Part shown: piece by piece, positions 21,773-32,800 of the stretch | Layout: every line of letters starts with the position of its first letter | Numbering within the stretch: position 1 is the stretch's first letter | NCBI GenBank assembly: GCA_013180625.2 | Contig: SNVD02007645.1 | Location: forward strand, 1-64,000 | Direction of reading: 5' to 3' | Source: Boswellia sacra | Lineage: Eukaryota > Streptophyta > Magnoliopsida > Sapindales > Burseraceae | DNA length: 64,000 nt | Notes under the pieces: generated by a model | Seen by the model: the letters and a program-made list of their open reading frames with translations, nothing else | Told to the model about the DNA's origin: nothing | Database searches by the model: none | Translations under genes and position numbers: made by a program

Positions 21773-22059
21773 CATGTCACTTTTTACTATAAGCTTGCAT
21801 TCTATTGTACAAATATATAATAAATTTCTCCGTTTGATGAGTTGGGTCAAAAAAAATTATTACCAACCATAACAATAGTTACATTAGAATTTGCAAAACT
21901 AAACAGGGGATTTTGATTAAACACGGAAAAAAAAAAAGAATCAGTTTGATATAAATAAATTTTATTTGTAAATTTTAAGGAAAACGAAATTGATATGCAT
22001 CTTATAGTTGATAAGATGGCATTGCAATAACAACAATGTAATTAGTATTATAGCTATTA
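21773..22059. other. Intergenic DNA, no gene seen
   Basis: AT-rich; nothing supported. Confidence 0.5.
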
Positions 22060-22620
22060 TTGTATTATTTTCTTATAATTACTATTATTACGTAATTATC
22101 ATTTTAGGTATTATACTATTATTATTATTTGTAACATGGGATATAATTTTAACCCCTATTCCTTTTTTTTTTCAAAAAATAATTTCCGGGTTGAAATATA
22201 ATTGATTAATACGGATAACTAACATAGGGTTTTGTTAAGAAGTAATTAATAAAATAACTTTTTGGTTACCATTAACTTGGCCAGTCACTTTTTTTATTTA
22301 AGAAAAGAAAGTCATCAATTTTTTTTTTTTAAGTCAGTGGAGTCCTGGTAACAAACCTTATTGTTTCCTAGAAAACGAAATCTCTCTTTGATTTGGCGGC
22401 TAAATTAAATATAATTTGAGGGTGACCCAAGAAATTAGGGGAAAAGTCAATTAACTTGTTGATATTTCTCCCTTAAAGTTTCACAAACCATCCATTGTAT
22501 TTAACTATTTATGCTTTCATTTGCTGCTTTCTCATCTTTCCTTTTTTCTTTTTCAAATGACCCCTACGGAGTCATTTGCATATATAGTCAAATTCAATAT
22601 GAGCTATCAAATATACTCCT
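22060..22620. repeat. Left arm of a long-distance inverted repeat (partner 54640-55600)
   Basis: Several blocks match the reverse complement of 54640-55600 in the same order: the AATTATCATTTTAGG block, GGGTTTTGTT, AATAAAATAACTTTTTGGTT, GTCCTGGTAACAAACCT, CCTAGAAAACGAAA, AACTTGTTGAT and AAATGACCC. Order is conserved, with an extra stretch of about 360 bp in the right arm. It is either two copies of an unrecognised mobile element or an old local duplication. Confidence 0.7.
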
Positions 22621-23381
22621 AATTCTGCAAATTTAGGAGTGGGGCTTGGCATTATTTGACATCATAACATTATATAACATTATTTATATTTTATATAATT
22701 TAAATAAATTAATAATATTTTAATGCTTATGTTTTGTTATTTCGTTTTTTTTTTTTTTGGATACATGACAAACATTGAAAAAACTGCCCTGTACAACAGC
22801 TTTAAAGAAATTGTTGTACTAGATGATAGTTTGCATGATGAAATTGATCGGGTTTTGAATCACCAAGATTTTAGATTTTTGCAATTGAAAAAGGGGTTAC
22901 ATTTATAAAATTCTTTAAGTGGGCATCAATTACACTTTTCGTGAGGTAGTTACTGCATGCAATTTACGTAACTATAGCAACACTATTAATTGATAAGGGT
23001 GAATGGATATTAGTAAAAATGCAAAAGGGTCTTCGGACAAATAATAATATAATGTAAATTTATGTCTAACAAAATTTAATGTGAAGTATATCCTTAATTC
23101 CCCAAATGAAGACGTAAGATTTTGACTAGTATTTGACAAATTGCTTGCAAAGCATCTTGCATTGCTCACTTAGTGATGATGATAATAACAAAAGCACGGA
23201 CCTTCCAAAAGTTAGTTATTTTTTTATGCGTTTTCTATTAATGTTTTTTATCCTAAGCAATATGGAAATTAAAAATAAAGTGAAGGTGGCAATAAACCTT
23301 TAGTACAGGAAATCCATGACTCAAAGCACGTTTTATGTTATGCCCTCCTAAACACACAAACGATAGCATTCTATTTCTGAG
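22621..23381. other. Region downstream of CRR42, no gene seen
   Basis: AT-rich. It contains a poly-T run at about 22746-22758. No conserved protein is recognised in either strand. The 3' untranslated region and terminator of CRR42 should lie in the right part. Confidence 0.5.
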
Positions 23382-23595
23382 CTACTCATTAATCTCCAAA
23401 GGCTTGAAATATTTGCCGTCTATGAGATAGGTGCCAATGCTTAGCCGAACAGCCCATACATCCTTCGGCTTCCTTGACACGATTCTGCACATATATATAT
23501 TCACTTCTCAAATTATTAAAATATCACTTGCAAAAAAATGCGGACAAATATCAAGAGATCATTTAAGTACTTTTTTGTTTTTATGAGAAATGAAC

Positions 23596-23633
<38 letters not shown>

Positions 23634-24087
23634 AGAAGAAGAAGAAGAAGAAGAAGAAGAAATGAAATCTGTTTTGTTAGTTACTTTACGAAGACTAGAA
23701 ACAGATTTTCGCACCTTTGGAAAACGTTTTCTGAAAACAATTTATATACCCACTTTGGAATTCAATTACAGAGAATCAAGAGAGAAGGGAAGAATGGGAA
23801 TACCTTCCAACATCACCAGGCTTGACTAAGCCAGAATTAACCCTGAGGCAAGGCACCGAAGCTGCAGTTTTAATCATTTTTGGAGCTTCAATAACAATAA
23901 CAGGAGACCCAATTGCAAGTTTTGATCTTCTTTGTGGCAGCGCAGCTTCCCCAGAAGATGACTCTTTTGATTCACACTTGATATTCAAAGTTGGGCTCCC
24001 GGTCCGAATGCAATTCAACAGGCTTGGATTGTTGTGATGAGGCTTTGAGTAAGCAAAAGTGGAAGCAGAAGAAAGGGACAATGCCAT
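23382..24087 (-). CDS. CRR42: Chlororespiratory reduction 42-like protein, chloroplastic (NDH complex assembly)
   Basis: Two coding exons (24087-23804 and 23484-23382) join at GGA-AG/A to give a 128-residue protein. The first about 40 residues are Ser-rich and lack acids, as in a chloroplast transit peptide (MALSLSSASTFAYSKPHHNN). The core reads SKLAIGSPVIVIEAPKMIKT, then CLRVNSGLVKPGDVGR and, from exon 2, IVSRKPKDVWAVRLSIGTYL ending GKYFKPLEINE, matching the DUF3148 domain over its length. In Arabidopsis CRR42 is a stromal factor needed to assemble subcomplex A of chloroplast NDH, used in cyclic electron flow. The 319-bp intron has canonical GT/AG ends and a GA/GAA microsatellite. A hAT transposon begins 175 bp upstream of the start codon and may have replaced part of the promoter. 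Confidence 0.9.
23602..23661. repeat. (GA)n(GAA)n microsatellite in the CRR42 intron
   Basis: About 14 GA units run straight into about 10 GAA units. The Arg-rich plus-strand frame through it is an artefact. Confidence 0.95.
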
Positions 24088-24215
24088 GAGAACGAAGAAC
24101 CTCTTAAACTTTGTGAAATGAGATAATATTTGTGTGGTACAAAGGAAATTGGATTGATATGAAGTCTCTTTCTCCCTCTCTCTTTGGTGTGGTTAAAGCA
24201 TACAACAGCGCCTAG

Positions 24216-24228
24216 CTATATATTATAG
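24216..24228 (-). promoter_or_regulatory. Candidate TATA element of CRR42
   Basis: The minus strand reads CTATAATATATAG about 130 bp before the start codon. A CT-rich leader (about 24168-24185) lies between. It is the best TATA-like site in the short remaining interval before the hAT element. Confidence 0.45.
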
Positions 24229-24253
24229 ATATGGGATGAACTTGTCACCAATG

Positions 24254-24261
24254 GGGCAAGC
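24254..24261. repeat. hAT target-site duplication GGGCAAGC, left copy
   Basis: Eight bases identical to 28853-28860 on the other side of the hAT element. Confidence 0.9.
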
Positions 24262-24279
24262 TAGGGGTGGCAATTTTTG

Positions 24280-24500
24280 ACACGACATACGAACACGACT
24301 TGACACGATACGGGTTTAAGCGGGTTTGGGTTTTGGCTTATTCGTGTTTGTGTCGAAGATGTCAATCCGTTTAATAATCGTGTCCTGTTCGGGTTGAGAG
24401 TCTTTGACACTCAAACATGATTATGACACGATACGATTATGACACGAGTAACACGAGTAACACGACTTGACACGATAACACGAATATTGACACGATTACA
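24280..24500. repeat. hAT left subterminal ACACGA-word array
   Basis: GACACGA and AACACGA recur about a dozen times in both orientations within 220 bp, e.g. around 24421-24490. It mirrors the array at the right end. Confidence 0.75.
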
Positions 24501-24954
24501 AAATAATATTAAATTTAAAAATATTAAATTTAATATTAAAATTTTGGACATTTTAATCCCTACTACATGTATCCAAATTTTAAATTAAAAATATAATTTT
24601 GAAACCTAATAAATTTTAAACCTAGTACACGTTTGGACACTTTTGTCATTTAATAAAATTTTAAACCTAATTCTAATTTTGATGCAGTAGACCTTTTTTC
24701 TCTTAAATTACCTCATTACCCTTCTTCCTATATTTTTATTTTTCCGCATAATTCTCTCTCATCTTCTTCTCTCTTCTTCATCCTTTCTCTCTCTATAATT
24801 CTAATATCTCTCTCATATTTTTCTCTCTTCTTCCTATATTTTATTGCATTTTCTTCATCTTATTTATTATCAAATATATTCATCAACTTAAGTTTTAAAA
24901 GGAGAAGAAAGAAGACAAGAGAGAAACAAACAACGGTTTGGAATCCGATAGCAC

Positions 24955-25320
24955 GAAATCTGACACTCAACAGCGTGAAAATCTGACACTCGACATAATC
25001 TGACACTTGACAACATTAAATCTGACACTTGAAGACATGAAAGCCGACACTCGACCGCATGAAAATCCGACACTCGACATAATGAAAATCCGACACTCAA
25101 CATAATCCGACACTTGACAACATTAAATCCGACACTCGAAGGCATGAAAGCCGACACTCGACGGTATGGAATCTAACACTCAACAGTATAAAATCTGACA
25201 CTCAACATAATCCAACACTCAACAACATTAAATCTGACACTCGACAGCATGAAAATCCAACACTCGACATAATCCGACACTTGACAACATTAAATCCGAC
25301 ACTCGAAAGCATGAAAATTT
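24955..25320. repeat. Degenerate minisatellite of (T/C)CGACACTCGACA-type units
   Basis: About fifteen imperfect units follow the pattern ATCCGACACTCGACAG-CATGAAA, alternating with ...TTGACAACATTAA. Unit lengths vary between about 20 and 28 bp. It lies in the untranslated 5' part of the hAT element. Confidence 0.8.
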
Positions 25321-25672
25321 TTCAGGATGTGTCTAAATTTCATTAAAGGCCCCTAATTTTGTCTATTTTTTCAATTTTCAATTGGAATGGGAGAAGGAAA
25401 CCTAATCTGATAAAAATCAAAGTAACGCAACCCTTCTCTCCTCAGTCCTCACCGCCGCCAGGCATCTGCTATCCTCACTGCCGCCAATCGTCACGGCTTC
25501 AGCACCATAGATCCACCATCCAGTCCTCCCCCTCCAGTAACCACACCCTCCAGCCTATGCTTTGCTTTGCTCAATATATATTACATAAGATTAGGTTTTT
25601 GCTATTTCCTTTCTAGTTCATTTCTTCTAATGATTTTTAATTTAATTTAATGCATGTTTTTTTTCCTTCAAA

Positions 25673-27751
25673 ATGGATTCTTTAGAAACAAATTCAGCAA
25701 CTCAAATGGAAACTAATTTGCTAAGTGAGGATGACATATTCAATATGGGTAGTGAGTCTGAAGGCACTACACGACAAGAAATGATTCAAAGTGGGACACG
25801 AAAAAGAAAGTTAACCTCAGAAGTGTGGAAGTTTTTTGATATATTACCAAGGGAAGGGTATCCAGATAAGAAGCAAAAATCCAAATGCAAATTATGTGCG
25901 ATTTATATTTCTGAATCAAGGAATGGAACGGGTAATTTGAAGCGGCATTTGGAGTCTTGCCCAAGAAGAAATTCCCGTGATATAGGTCAATATATGATAA
26001 ACCAAACTGATGGCAATTTGGGAATGCGTAGTCCTAAATTTGATCCTGTTGTCTTTCGTGAAATATTGTCTGCTGCACTTATTATGCATGATTTGCCATT
26101 TCAATTTGTTGACTATACTGGCATTAGGAGGCTTTTCACATATTTGAATGATGAGGTGACTCCCATTTCTAGAAACAATGCAAAGGCTGAAATATTAAAG
26201 ATATATTATAGGGAAACGGCAAGAATAAAAGCCATGTTAGATGAAGCACCTGGTGGAATTAGTTTAACCTCTGATTTGTGGACTTCCATAACTACGAATG
26301 GTTATTTATGCCTTACTGCTCATTTTCTTGATAAAAATTGGGTTCTACAAAAGATGGTGTTAAACTTTTGTGCTTTGCTACCTCCACATTCTGGTGTTAA
26401 TTTGTCTGATAAAATATGCAAGTTACTAAGTGAGTGGGGCATTGAAAAAAAGATATTTTCAATCACTTTGGATAATGCTTCATCTAATGATACTTGTGTT
26501 GAGATTTTAATATCTCAATTAAATATTAAGAAAGCACTATTATCTAAAGGAGATTTCTTGCATATTTGTTGTTGTGCTCATATCCTTAATTTGATTATTC
26601 AAGAGGCATTGAAAGAAATAGATGAAGCAATCTATAAAATTCGTGAGAGCATTAAGTATGTCAAAGGGTCACAAGGAAGAAAAAATACTTTTCTTGAATG
26701 TGTGAAACAAGTGTCTCTAGAATGTAAAATGGGTTTGAGGCAAGATGTTCCTGCAAGATGGAATTCTACTTTTCTCATGCTTGAAAGTGTCATGTATTAT
26801 AGTCAAGCATTTTGTCACATGCAGTTGACTGATTCTAATTACATTCATTGCCCTTCTCCGAGTGAGTGGTTGAAAGTGGAGAAAATTAGCAACTTTTTGA
26901 ATGTATTTTATGAGACTACATGTATATTTTCCGGCTCAAAGTACCCAACTTCAAACTTGTACTTTCCTAAAGTGTTTGTGGCTCATTTGACTTTGAAGCA
27001 ACACTTTGAGAGTGAATATGACTACTCGAAGGATATGGCTAAGCACATGTTGTCTAAGTTTAAGAAGTATTGGTCAAATTATTGCATTATTTTGGCTATA
27101 GCAGTTGTCTTGGATCCAAGATACAAAATGCAATTTGTGAAGTTTGCAAATAAAAAACTTTATGGGGATGATTTTGAGATTAAGTTGTCTAAAGTTAGAG
27201 AGAAGATGTTTTCTGTGTACAATGAGTACAAAAAAAATTCAACTTCTAGTGTACCTTCTTCATCTAGAGATCCTAATGATATGATTAGTCAAGACAAGAC
27301 TACTCAGAAAGCTGTAGAAGTTGTTCTATTAGAGGTAAAAAAAAACACTAAACTTTTCATCCAAATCTATATATTTGTGTAATATTTGTGTTATTTAGTT
27401 GTTCATTTTATTAATGATTCTTATTTCTTATGATATGTATAGGAATTTAATCAAGCTGACAGTTTTAGACAAACAATTTCAAATCAAAAGTCACAATTTG
27501 AGTTATATTTGGATGAACCAAGGACAGAATTGTCAGCCAATATGGATATTCTTCTTTTTTGGAAAGGAAATGAGTTTCGTTATCCTGAACTTGCTTGTAG
27601 GACTCGTGATATTTTAAGCATTCTAGTTTCTACGGTTGCATCCGAGTCAGCTTTTAGTGTTGGTGGACGAGTTCTTGATCAATTTAGAAGTGCACTTACG
27701 CTAGATACAGTAGAGGCTTTGATTTGCACTAGAGACTGGTTGTTTGGATAA
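25673..27751 (+). CDS. hAT family transposase (BED zinc finger, RNase H-like, hAT dimerisation domain)
   Basis: Exon 1 (25673-27334) and exon 2 (27443-27751) are joined by a GT-AG intron, in phase, giving 656 residues. Residues about 49-97 form a BED finger (VWKFFDI, CKLC, then HLESC). The RNase H-like core shows SLTSDLWTS (about 198-206) and ITLDNASSND as candidate catalytic-Asp segments, and HICCCAHILNLI, a conserved hAT motif. The C-terminus has the dimerisation block PVSTVASESAF-like (here VSTVASESAFSVGGRVLDQF) and RSALTLDTVEALICTRDW. The enzyme would bind the ACACGA arrays and excise the element by cut and paste. No stop or frameshift is seen. After the stop a possible untranslated intron (GTAACT at about 27756, TTTATAG at about 27859) follows. 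Confidence 0.92.
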
Positions 27752-28499
27752 CAAGGTAACTCTTTCAACAATTTATTTTTATTTTCTTCCTCTATAATTT
27801 GTTTTTGTATGTTTATAAATGCTTTTTTATTCATTCTATAAATGATTGGATTTTATAGAAACTGGAAGTTTAAAGATAGATGAGTTGACTGAAGATGTAA
27901 TGAACTTGAGTATCAACCAACAAGCTGGAGAATCGGCTGATAGTTCTTCCATGACATGAAGGTTTTAATTGTGTAAGTGCATGATTCATTTACATGCGAA
28001 ATCTGATTTGGTAATTGAAGTATATTGTAGTTTTCATTGTTATGGTTTATGAGATCATGAACAAATTGTAAACTTTCTTGATTAATTTATAATATGTCTT
28101 ATATAATTCTATGATCTGATTTTTTTTCATGACTATGATTTCTCTTTTTGTAGGTTGCTTAAGAGTTGAAGAGGAGATGGATAAGAGTTGAAGAACTTTT
28201 TTGTGTTTGTTTGTGATGCACTTACTTGTGATTTGTGATGGATGACTATAACTTTATAGTGTTTGTTTGTTTGTTTGTGATGAACTTGTTCTAAGTCATC
28301 CATAATTTAGGAATGTGATGCATGTTTATTTGAGATTTGATGGACTTTATTTTTATTAATTTTGTTGTATTTGAATTGTTAAAGTTGTTTTCTTAGGGTA
28401 CTTATATTGCATTTGAAGTTTGTATGAATTGTTAAAGTTATTTGAGATTTATGGATAATTTTGTATTTTTTGTTATATCTTTTTCATTTAAAAATATGT

Positions 28500-28850
28500 T
28501 TTAGTGTATAATAATGTCATAATCGTATTGTAAATGTATAACATGTCATAATCGTGTTAACATGTCATAATCGTGTTAACGAGTCATAATTATGTCAATC
28601 AAGTCGTGTCAATCATGTAAACGTGTCTTAATCGTGTTAGACGGGTCGTGTTCGTGTCTAACACGAATACGACCCGTTTATTATTCGTGTTAGCGTGTCG
28701 TGTCGTGTTACCCGTTTAATATCGTGTCATGTTCGTGTTGAGTCTTAGTAACACGAATAATAAACAGGTCGTATTCGTGTTGAGTCAATCTTTATCGTGT
28801 CACGGCTCGACACGACACGAACACGACCCACGAATACGAATTGCCACCCC
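28500..28850. repeat. hAT right subterminal TCGTGT-word array
   Basis: CATAATCGTGTTAA-type units and CGTGTCGTGT words recur through the last 350 bp, in mirror image of the left array. Confidence 0.75.
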
Positions 28851-28852
28851 TA

Positions 28853-28860
28853 GGGCAAGC
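28853..28860. repeat. hAT target-site duplication GGGCAAGC, right copy
   Basis: Identical to 24254-24261. Confidence 0.9.
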
Positions 28861-29837
28861 TCATCCAAAAGAAGCTACTTCAATAGATGAACAATAAAAT
28901 AGATAGTTGTCCCATACACAATGTTATTGTAACAGTTACATCCGTAAAGTAAAAGAGATACTAACAATACTTGTTTAACTTATCCTATTTGAAACTTGTT
29001 ACTCCTTTTCAAGTCACATTTTTACTTCATTTCGTTAATTTACAAAATAATGAAGGTTTGACTCCAATACAAGTATTATAAAGTACAGCAAACGTTTTAA
29101 CCTTCCACAAAAGAGATTTTTTTTCTTTCCAATTAAATATAGAAAAACCTAAAACTATCCGAGTTAGCCAAGTTCTTAAACCTCATGAAATAATAAAAAT
29201 GTTAATCATACTCCATGCCTTAATGGATACCATCATTTCTTCAAATTTCAAAAAAAAAATTACAAAATTGCATTCCAAATTACAGTCCGAAGAATGTAAC
29301 AACTCAAAATCAATAAGTGATGCAAAAGAAAAAAAAAAAAACAAAAACCAAATATATTTTCACGTCCTGGAGATGCAACATTATAATGGTGTTATTCTTT
29401 AGACTATAGGTTCGCCTTGCACCATGCTGCAATCAAGACTAATTTCTAGTTTACATAGTGTCATAGTAGGGAGACGATAATAGAAGAATAATGTGCACAA
29501 ATATTAAATTGGCATAAAGCTAATGTTTCGCAATTTACCAAAGATATATCCACTTTTCTATATTTCCTTTTAAATTGAAAAAGGAAAGAAAGCGATCCAC
29601 AAAGCAATAACATACATCAAAATAAAATTGAAAGAACTTATAAAGATAAACAAAAACGCTACAGTTGGGTCAGGAAGAGCAGGAAAAGAAAAACCGAAGA
29701 AAAAAGAAGAGATATATTTACAACCTATACAAAATTCCTTGAGGTATTACAAGATGATCTCTTCACTTCGAAGTTTACAAAAGAAAATTCTCTACCTCCC
29801 TGCTCCGCAGACCCTTCAGCCGTGTCTGTATGTATTC
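28861..29837. other. Intergenic DNA between the hAT element and the TOUSLED gene
   Basis: No gene is seen. The 29600-29837 part should hold the 3' untranslated region of the TOUSLED-like gene. Short frames here have no known domain. Confidence 0.5.
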
Positions 29838-32800
29838 TTATTTCTTTAAGTATGTGAGATAAGGGTCTTGAGCAAGAGTTAAAACATCCGGTCTCTCCGC
29901 TTGGTTATATGTTAGACATCTACGAATTAAATCCTGCATATCATCAACAGAAAGGAAATGAGGAAAATATGTTTATTTTTTATCTCATTTACCTAAATAT
30001 CAGAAAAAAAAATGAGGCTACAGAGCCAATCAACCTTGACAGAGCTGTTGTCTTAGAATGTTGTTCCAGGATATAAACAAAGCTGAAGGTCGTCTCTTAG
30101 CAAGAGTTGTAACATTTTCTAATTTTTTTCTTTTTTCTAAATTTTATCAACGATAATTGTAAATTTTCCTCTAACCCCAAATGCACTAAGAAAATTGAAA
30201 AATGAAAATTGTTGCTGTAGAAGAAGACAAGATGCAGTGGCAACAGCCAAAATGGAGGACCTAACCTTTGCCTCATTTGACACAGCAGGCCTTGAAGGGA
30301 ATTCAACCTTACGTGCTTTAATAATTGTGTCTTCACGTAGTATTCGTTCTTGGGTTTGATCATGCCCAAAAGGGCGTCGGCCAAAAAGCATTTGGTAAAA
30401 TAAAATACCAGCTGACCAGACATCTACCTGTTTTCCAGAATACAACATGTCAAAAAGAGGCTAAAAACCAAGTGAATAGTGAACTGGAGCACAGAAGGTG
30501 CTTTGAGGGAGATCACCAGTAAGGTACTCAGTAAAGAAACTGTGTGGAAGTAGAAATGCCAGAAATGTTTAACTCAACATACAGGGGAGGCTTCCACTCC
30601 TTTTTCTATGCGTTAATTCACTCTCATCTATCCACACAGAGAAGAAGAAGAAGGGAAGGGGAAAGATTGAAGTCACTGACCTTTGATGAAATAAGCGGAG
30701 TTTTGCTGAGCTCAAAGCACTCTGGAGGCAAATACCTAAAAATAAAGTATCAAAACAATTTAATCTAATTCAATTTGTTCCTGAAAATAGATCTCAAATA
30801 TGTGGGCAAGTTATAAATGAACGTTGCTATAGGGTTTTGACACATGGCATACTACAGACGTCTTGACACATCCGAGTATGTGAACTGCATCACTCACCAA
30901 TATGTTCCAGCTCCCTGGGACGTAAGTTCCATACCCTGGGATCCAACATCATCCTCCACTATCTTGCTAAGACCAAAATCAGTAACTTTTGCAACGCCAA
31001 ACTCATCAAACAGGACATTCCCAGGTTTCAGATCATAATGGATAATCTTCTGTGCCCTTTTGTTCATGTATATAAGGCCTTGAAATATCTGAACAATGAT
31101 AATCCTAGCTTCCCTTTCAGGCAATATAGGTGTTGCTTTTAGAACAGCATCAAGATCTTTTCCTGAGAATAAAACACATACAAAAGTATGGGAGGCAGAT
31201 TCTACAAATTCAATTCTCATGAACAAGAGCTTCATGGTCTTCACTGCCAGTTAAACTAAATAGGACTCTTTTGAAGATCCGTTGCTTCAGCTTTACCAGG
31301 TAGACCTTACAGAACTTTCTTATAAAGTTGTTGGTTATTTGGTTGTTAATTACAAAAGATCTTCCAAGTAGATCATTAAATTTTATAAATTTAAAAGTGT
31401 TCTACCAATTAATTACTCAGAACTTTACTTATGAAGAAAGAGTAAGGTAGAAATTCTAAAGTAACTTAGGTTAATTCTGTGTTTTAAAACTTTTGAAAAA
31501 AAAAAGGCTTTAAAAAACTTATTAAAGGTGCCTAAGTTTTAAGCTTCTTTAAAAGATGTAAAATAACTTTTCTAATCATCCACAAGATGATGCAGGACAG
31601 CTTAGGTTATTTTAGAGATTTTAGGATTTTAATTTTATTTCCCTTACATTATCAGGATGTTCTTTTGGTTGAGTTTTATCATAGAAAACTTGTTTTCCTT
31701 TTCTATTTAGGGCGATTTTGACCACTACAAACAGAAGTCTTAGTTATTGCTATTTTTCAAACAGGTTAAGAATTGATATTGATAATAAAATTGATTTTCC
31801 CCTTATTTCTTAATGATTTTTCTCCCTTGTCATCTTCAAATATTTTTTTCCCTTTCTTGGTTCTTATCCCATCATAACCTCCTCTTAAGTGGCAAACCGA
31901 CAAAAAAAAAAAAAAAAAAAGAGTTAAAAAGAGCTTTAAAATTTGAAAAATGTTCTTTCAATCAATAGATAAGCCATATTAAACATGCACTAATATATGG
32001 TTGAGGTTGAGTAAGTATACCACTACAGTATTCCAAGACAGTACAGAATGTGTTCTGGTCAATCTCAAATGTGTCCCAAAGCCGAACAATGTGATGATGC
32101 ACCAAGGTCTTGTGAATATTGTACTCCCGAATGGCATGCCGTATATAACTTTGCTTCTTTTCTTCACTCCACTGAGCATTCAGACCATGAAGTTTACATG
32201 CGACATATCTATGCTCTACCAAATCATAAGCCTGCTGGAAATTTCTTACTTCAAATCACTGCAAAAAGGTATATTTTTACAATTGCCAATAGTGGCAAAG
32301 AAATAGTCTAAACTTTTGCTTTTATCATAACGGATAGAAGCCTTAGTCATATATGTGGCAAAAATATTATAACCCATCTACAGATAATATCTGCCAAAAT
32401 TCTGACCTTGTAAACCTCACTAAATCCTCCTTTCCCAAGAAGATTTAAGAGAGCATATCGGTGGTTCAGAATCTGATAATTGTTAAAACGGGAACCATCC
32501 TCATCTCGTATGCGCTTCATTTCACGAATAAGCCTTCCCTTCTCTAGCTCATAACGGTCTCTCTCACGCAATACAATTTCTTCCTCCTACAGAAAATCCA
32601 ACAACTAAATGTTAAAGGACATATATGACCAGAGGTAAAAATATTTCTCACAATCCTTCCGAATAAAATTCATGTATGGAATCAATCAACATGCCAATCA
32701 GTTATAAGACACTAACTTACACGTTTGATGCTGGCTAGACGGGATTTATAAATCTCATCCTGAACGAAGAAATCTTCTTCTTGTGCTCCAGGTTCTGCAT

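Larger units (their letters stand above)
24262..28852 (+). mobile_element. Complete hAT transposon (Tip100/RICESLEEPER-like), probably autonomous
   Basis: The ends are TAGGGGTGGCAA and its exact complement TTGCCACCCCTA, flanked by an identical 8-bp duplication GGGCAAGC (24254-24261 and 28853-28860), the hAT hallmark. Both subterminal regions (24280-24500 and 28500-28840) are packed with ACACGA/TCGTGT words, which in hAT elements serve as transposase-binding sites. The transposase gene (25673-27751) has no visible break. A degenerate GACACTCGACA-type repeat fills 24955-25320, between the left end and the gene. The perfect duplication and intact gene suggest a fairly recent insertion. Confidence 0.93.

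Noticed and set aside
23538..23825. Plus-strand frame with long Arg and Arg-Glu runs
   Set aside because: It is the GA/GAA microsatellite in the intron of CRR42, read on the opposite strand.
24955..25320. CRISPR-like array
   Set aside because: The units are imperfect and contiguous with variable length and no unique spacers; the host is a plant. It is a minisatellite.
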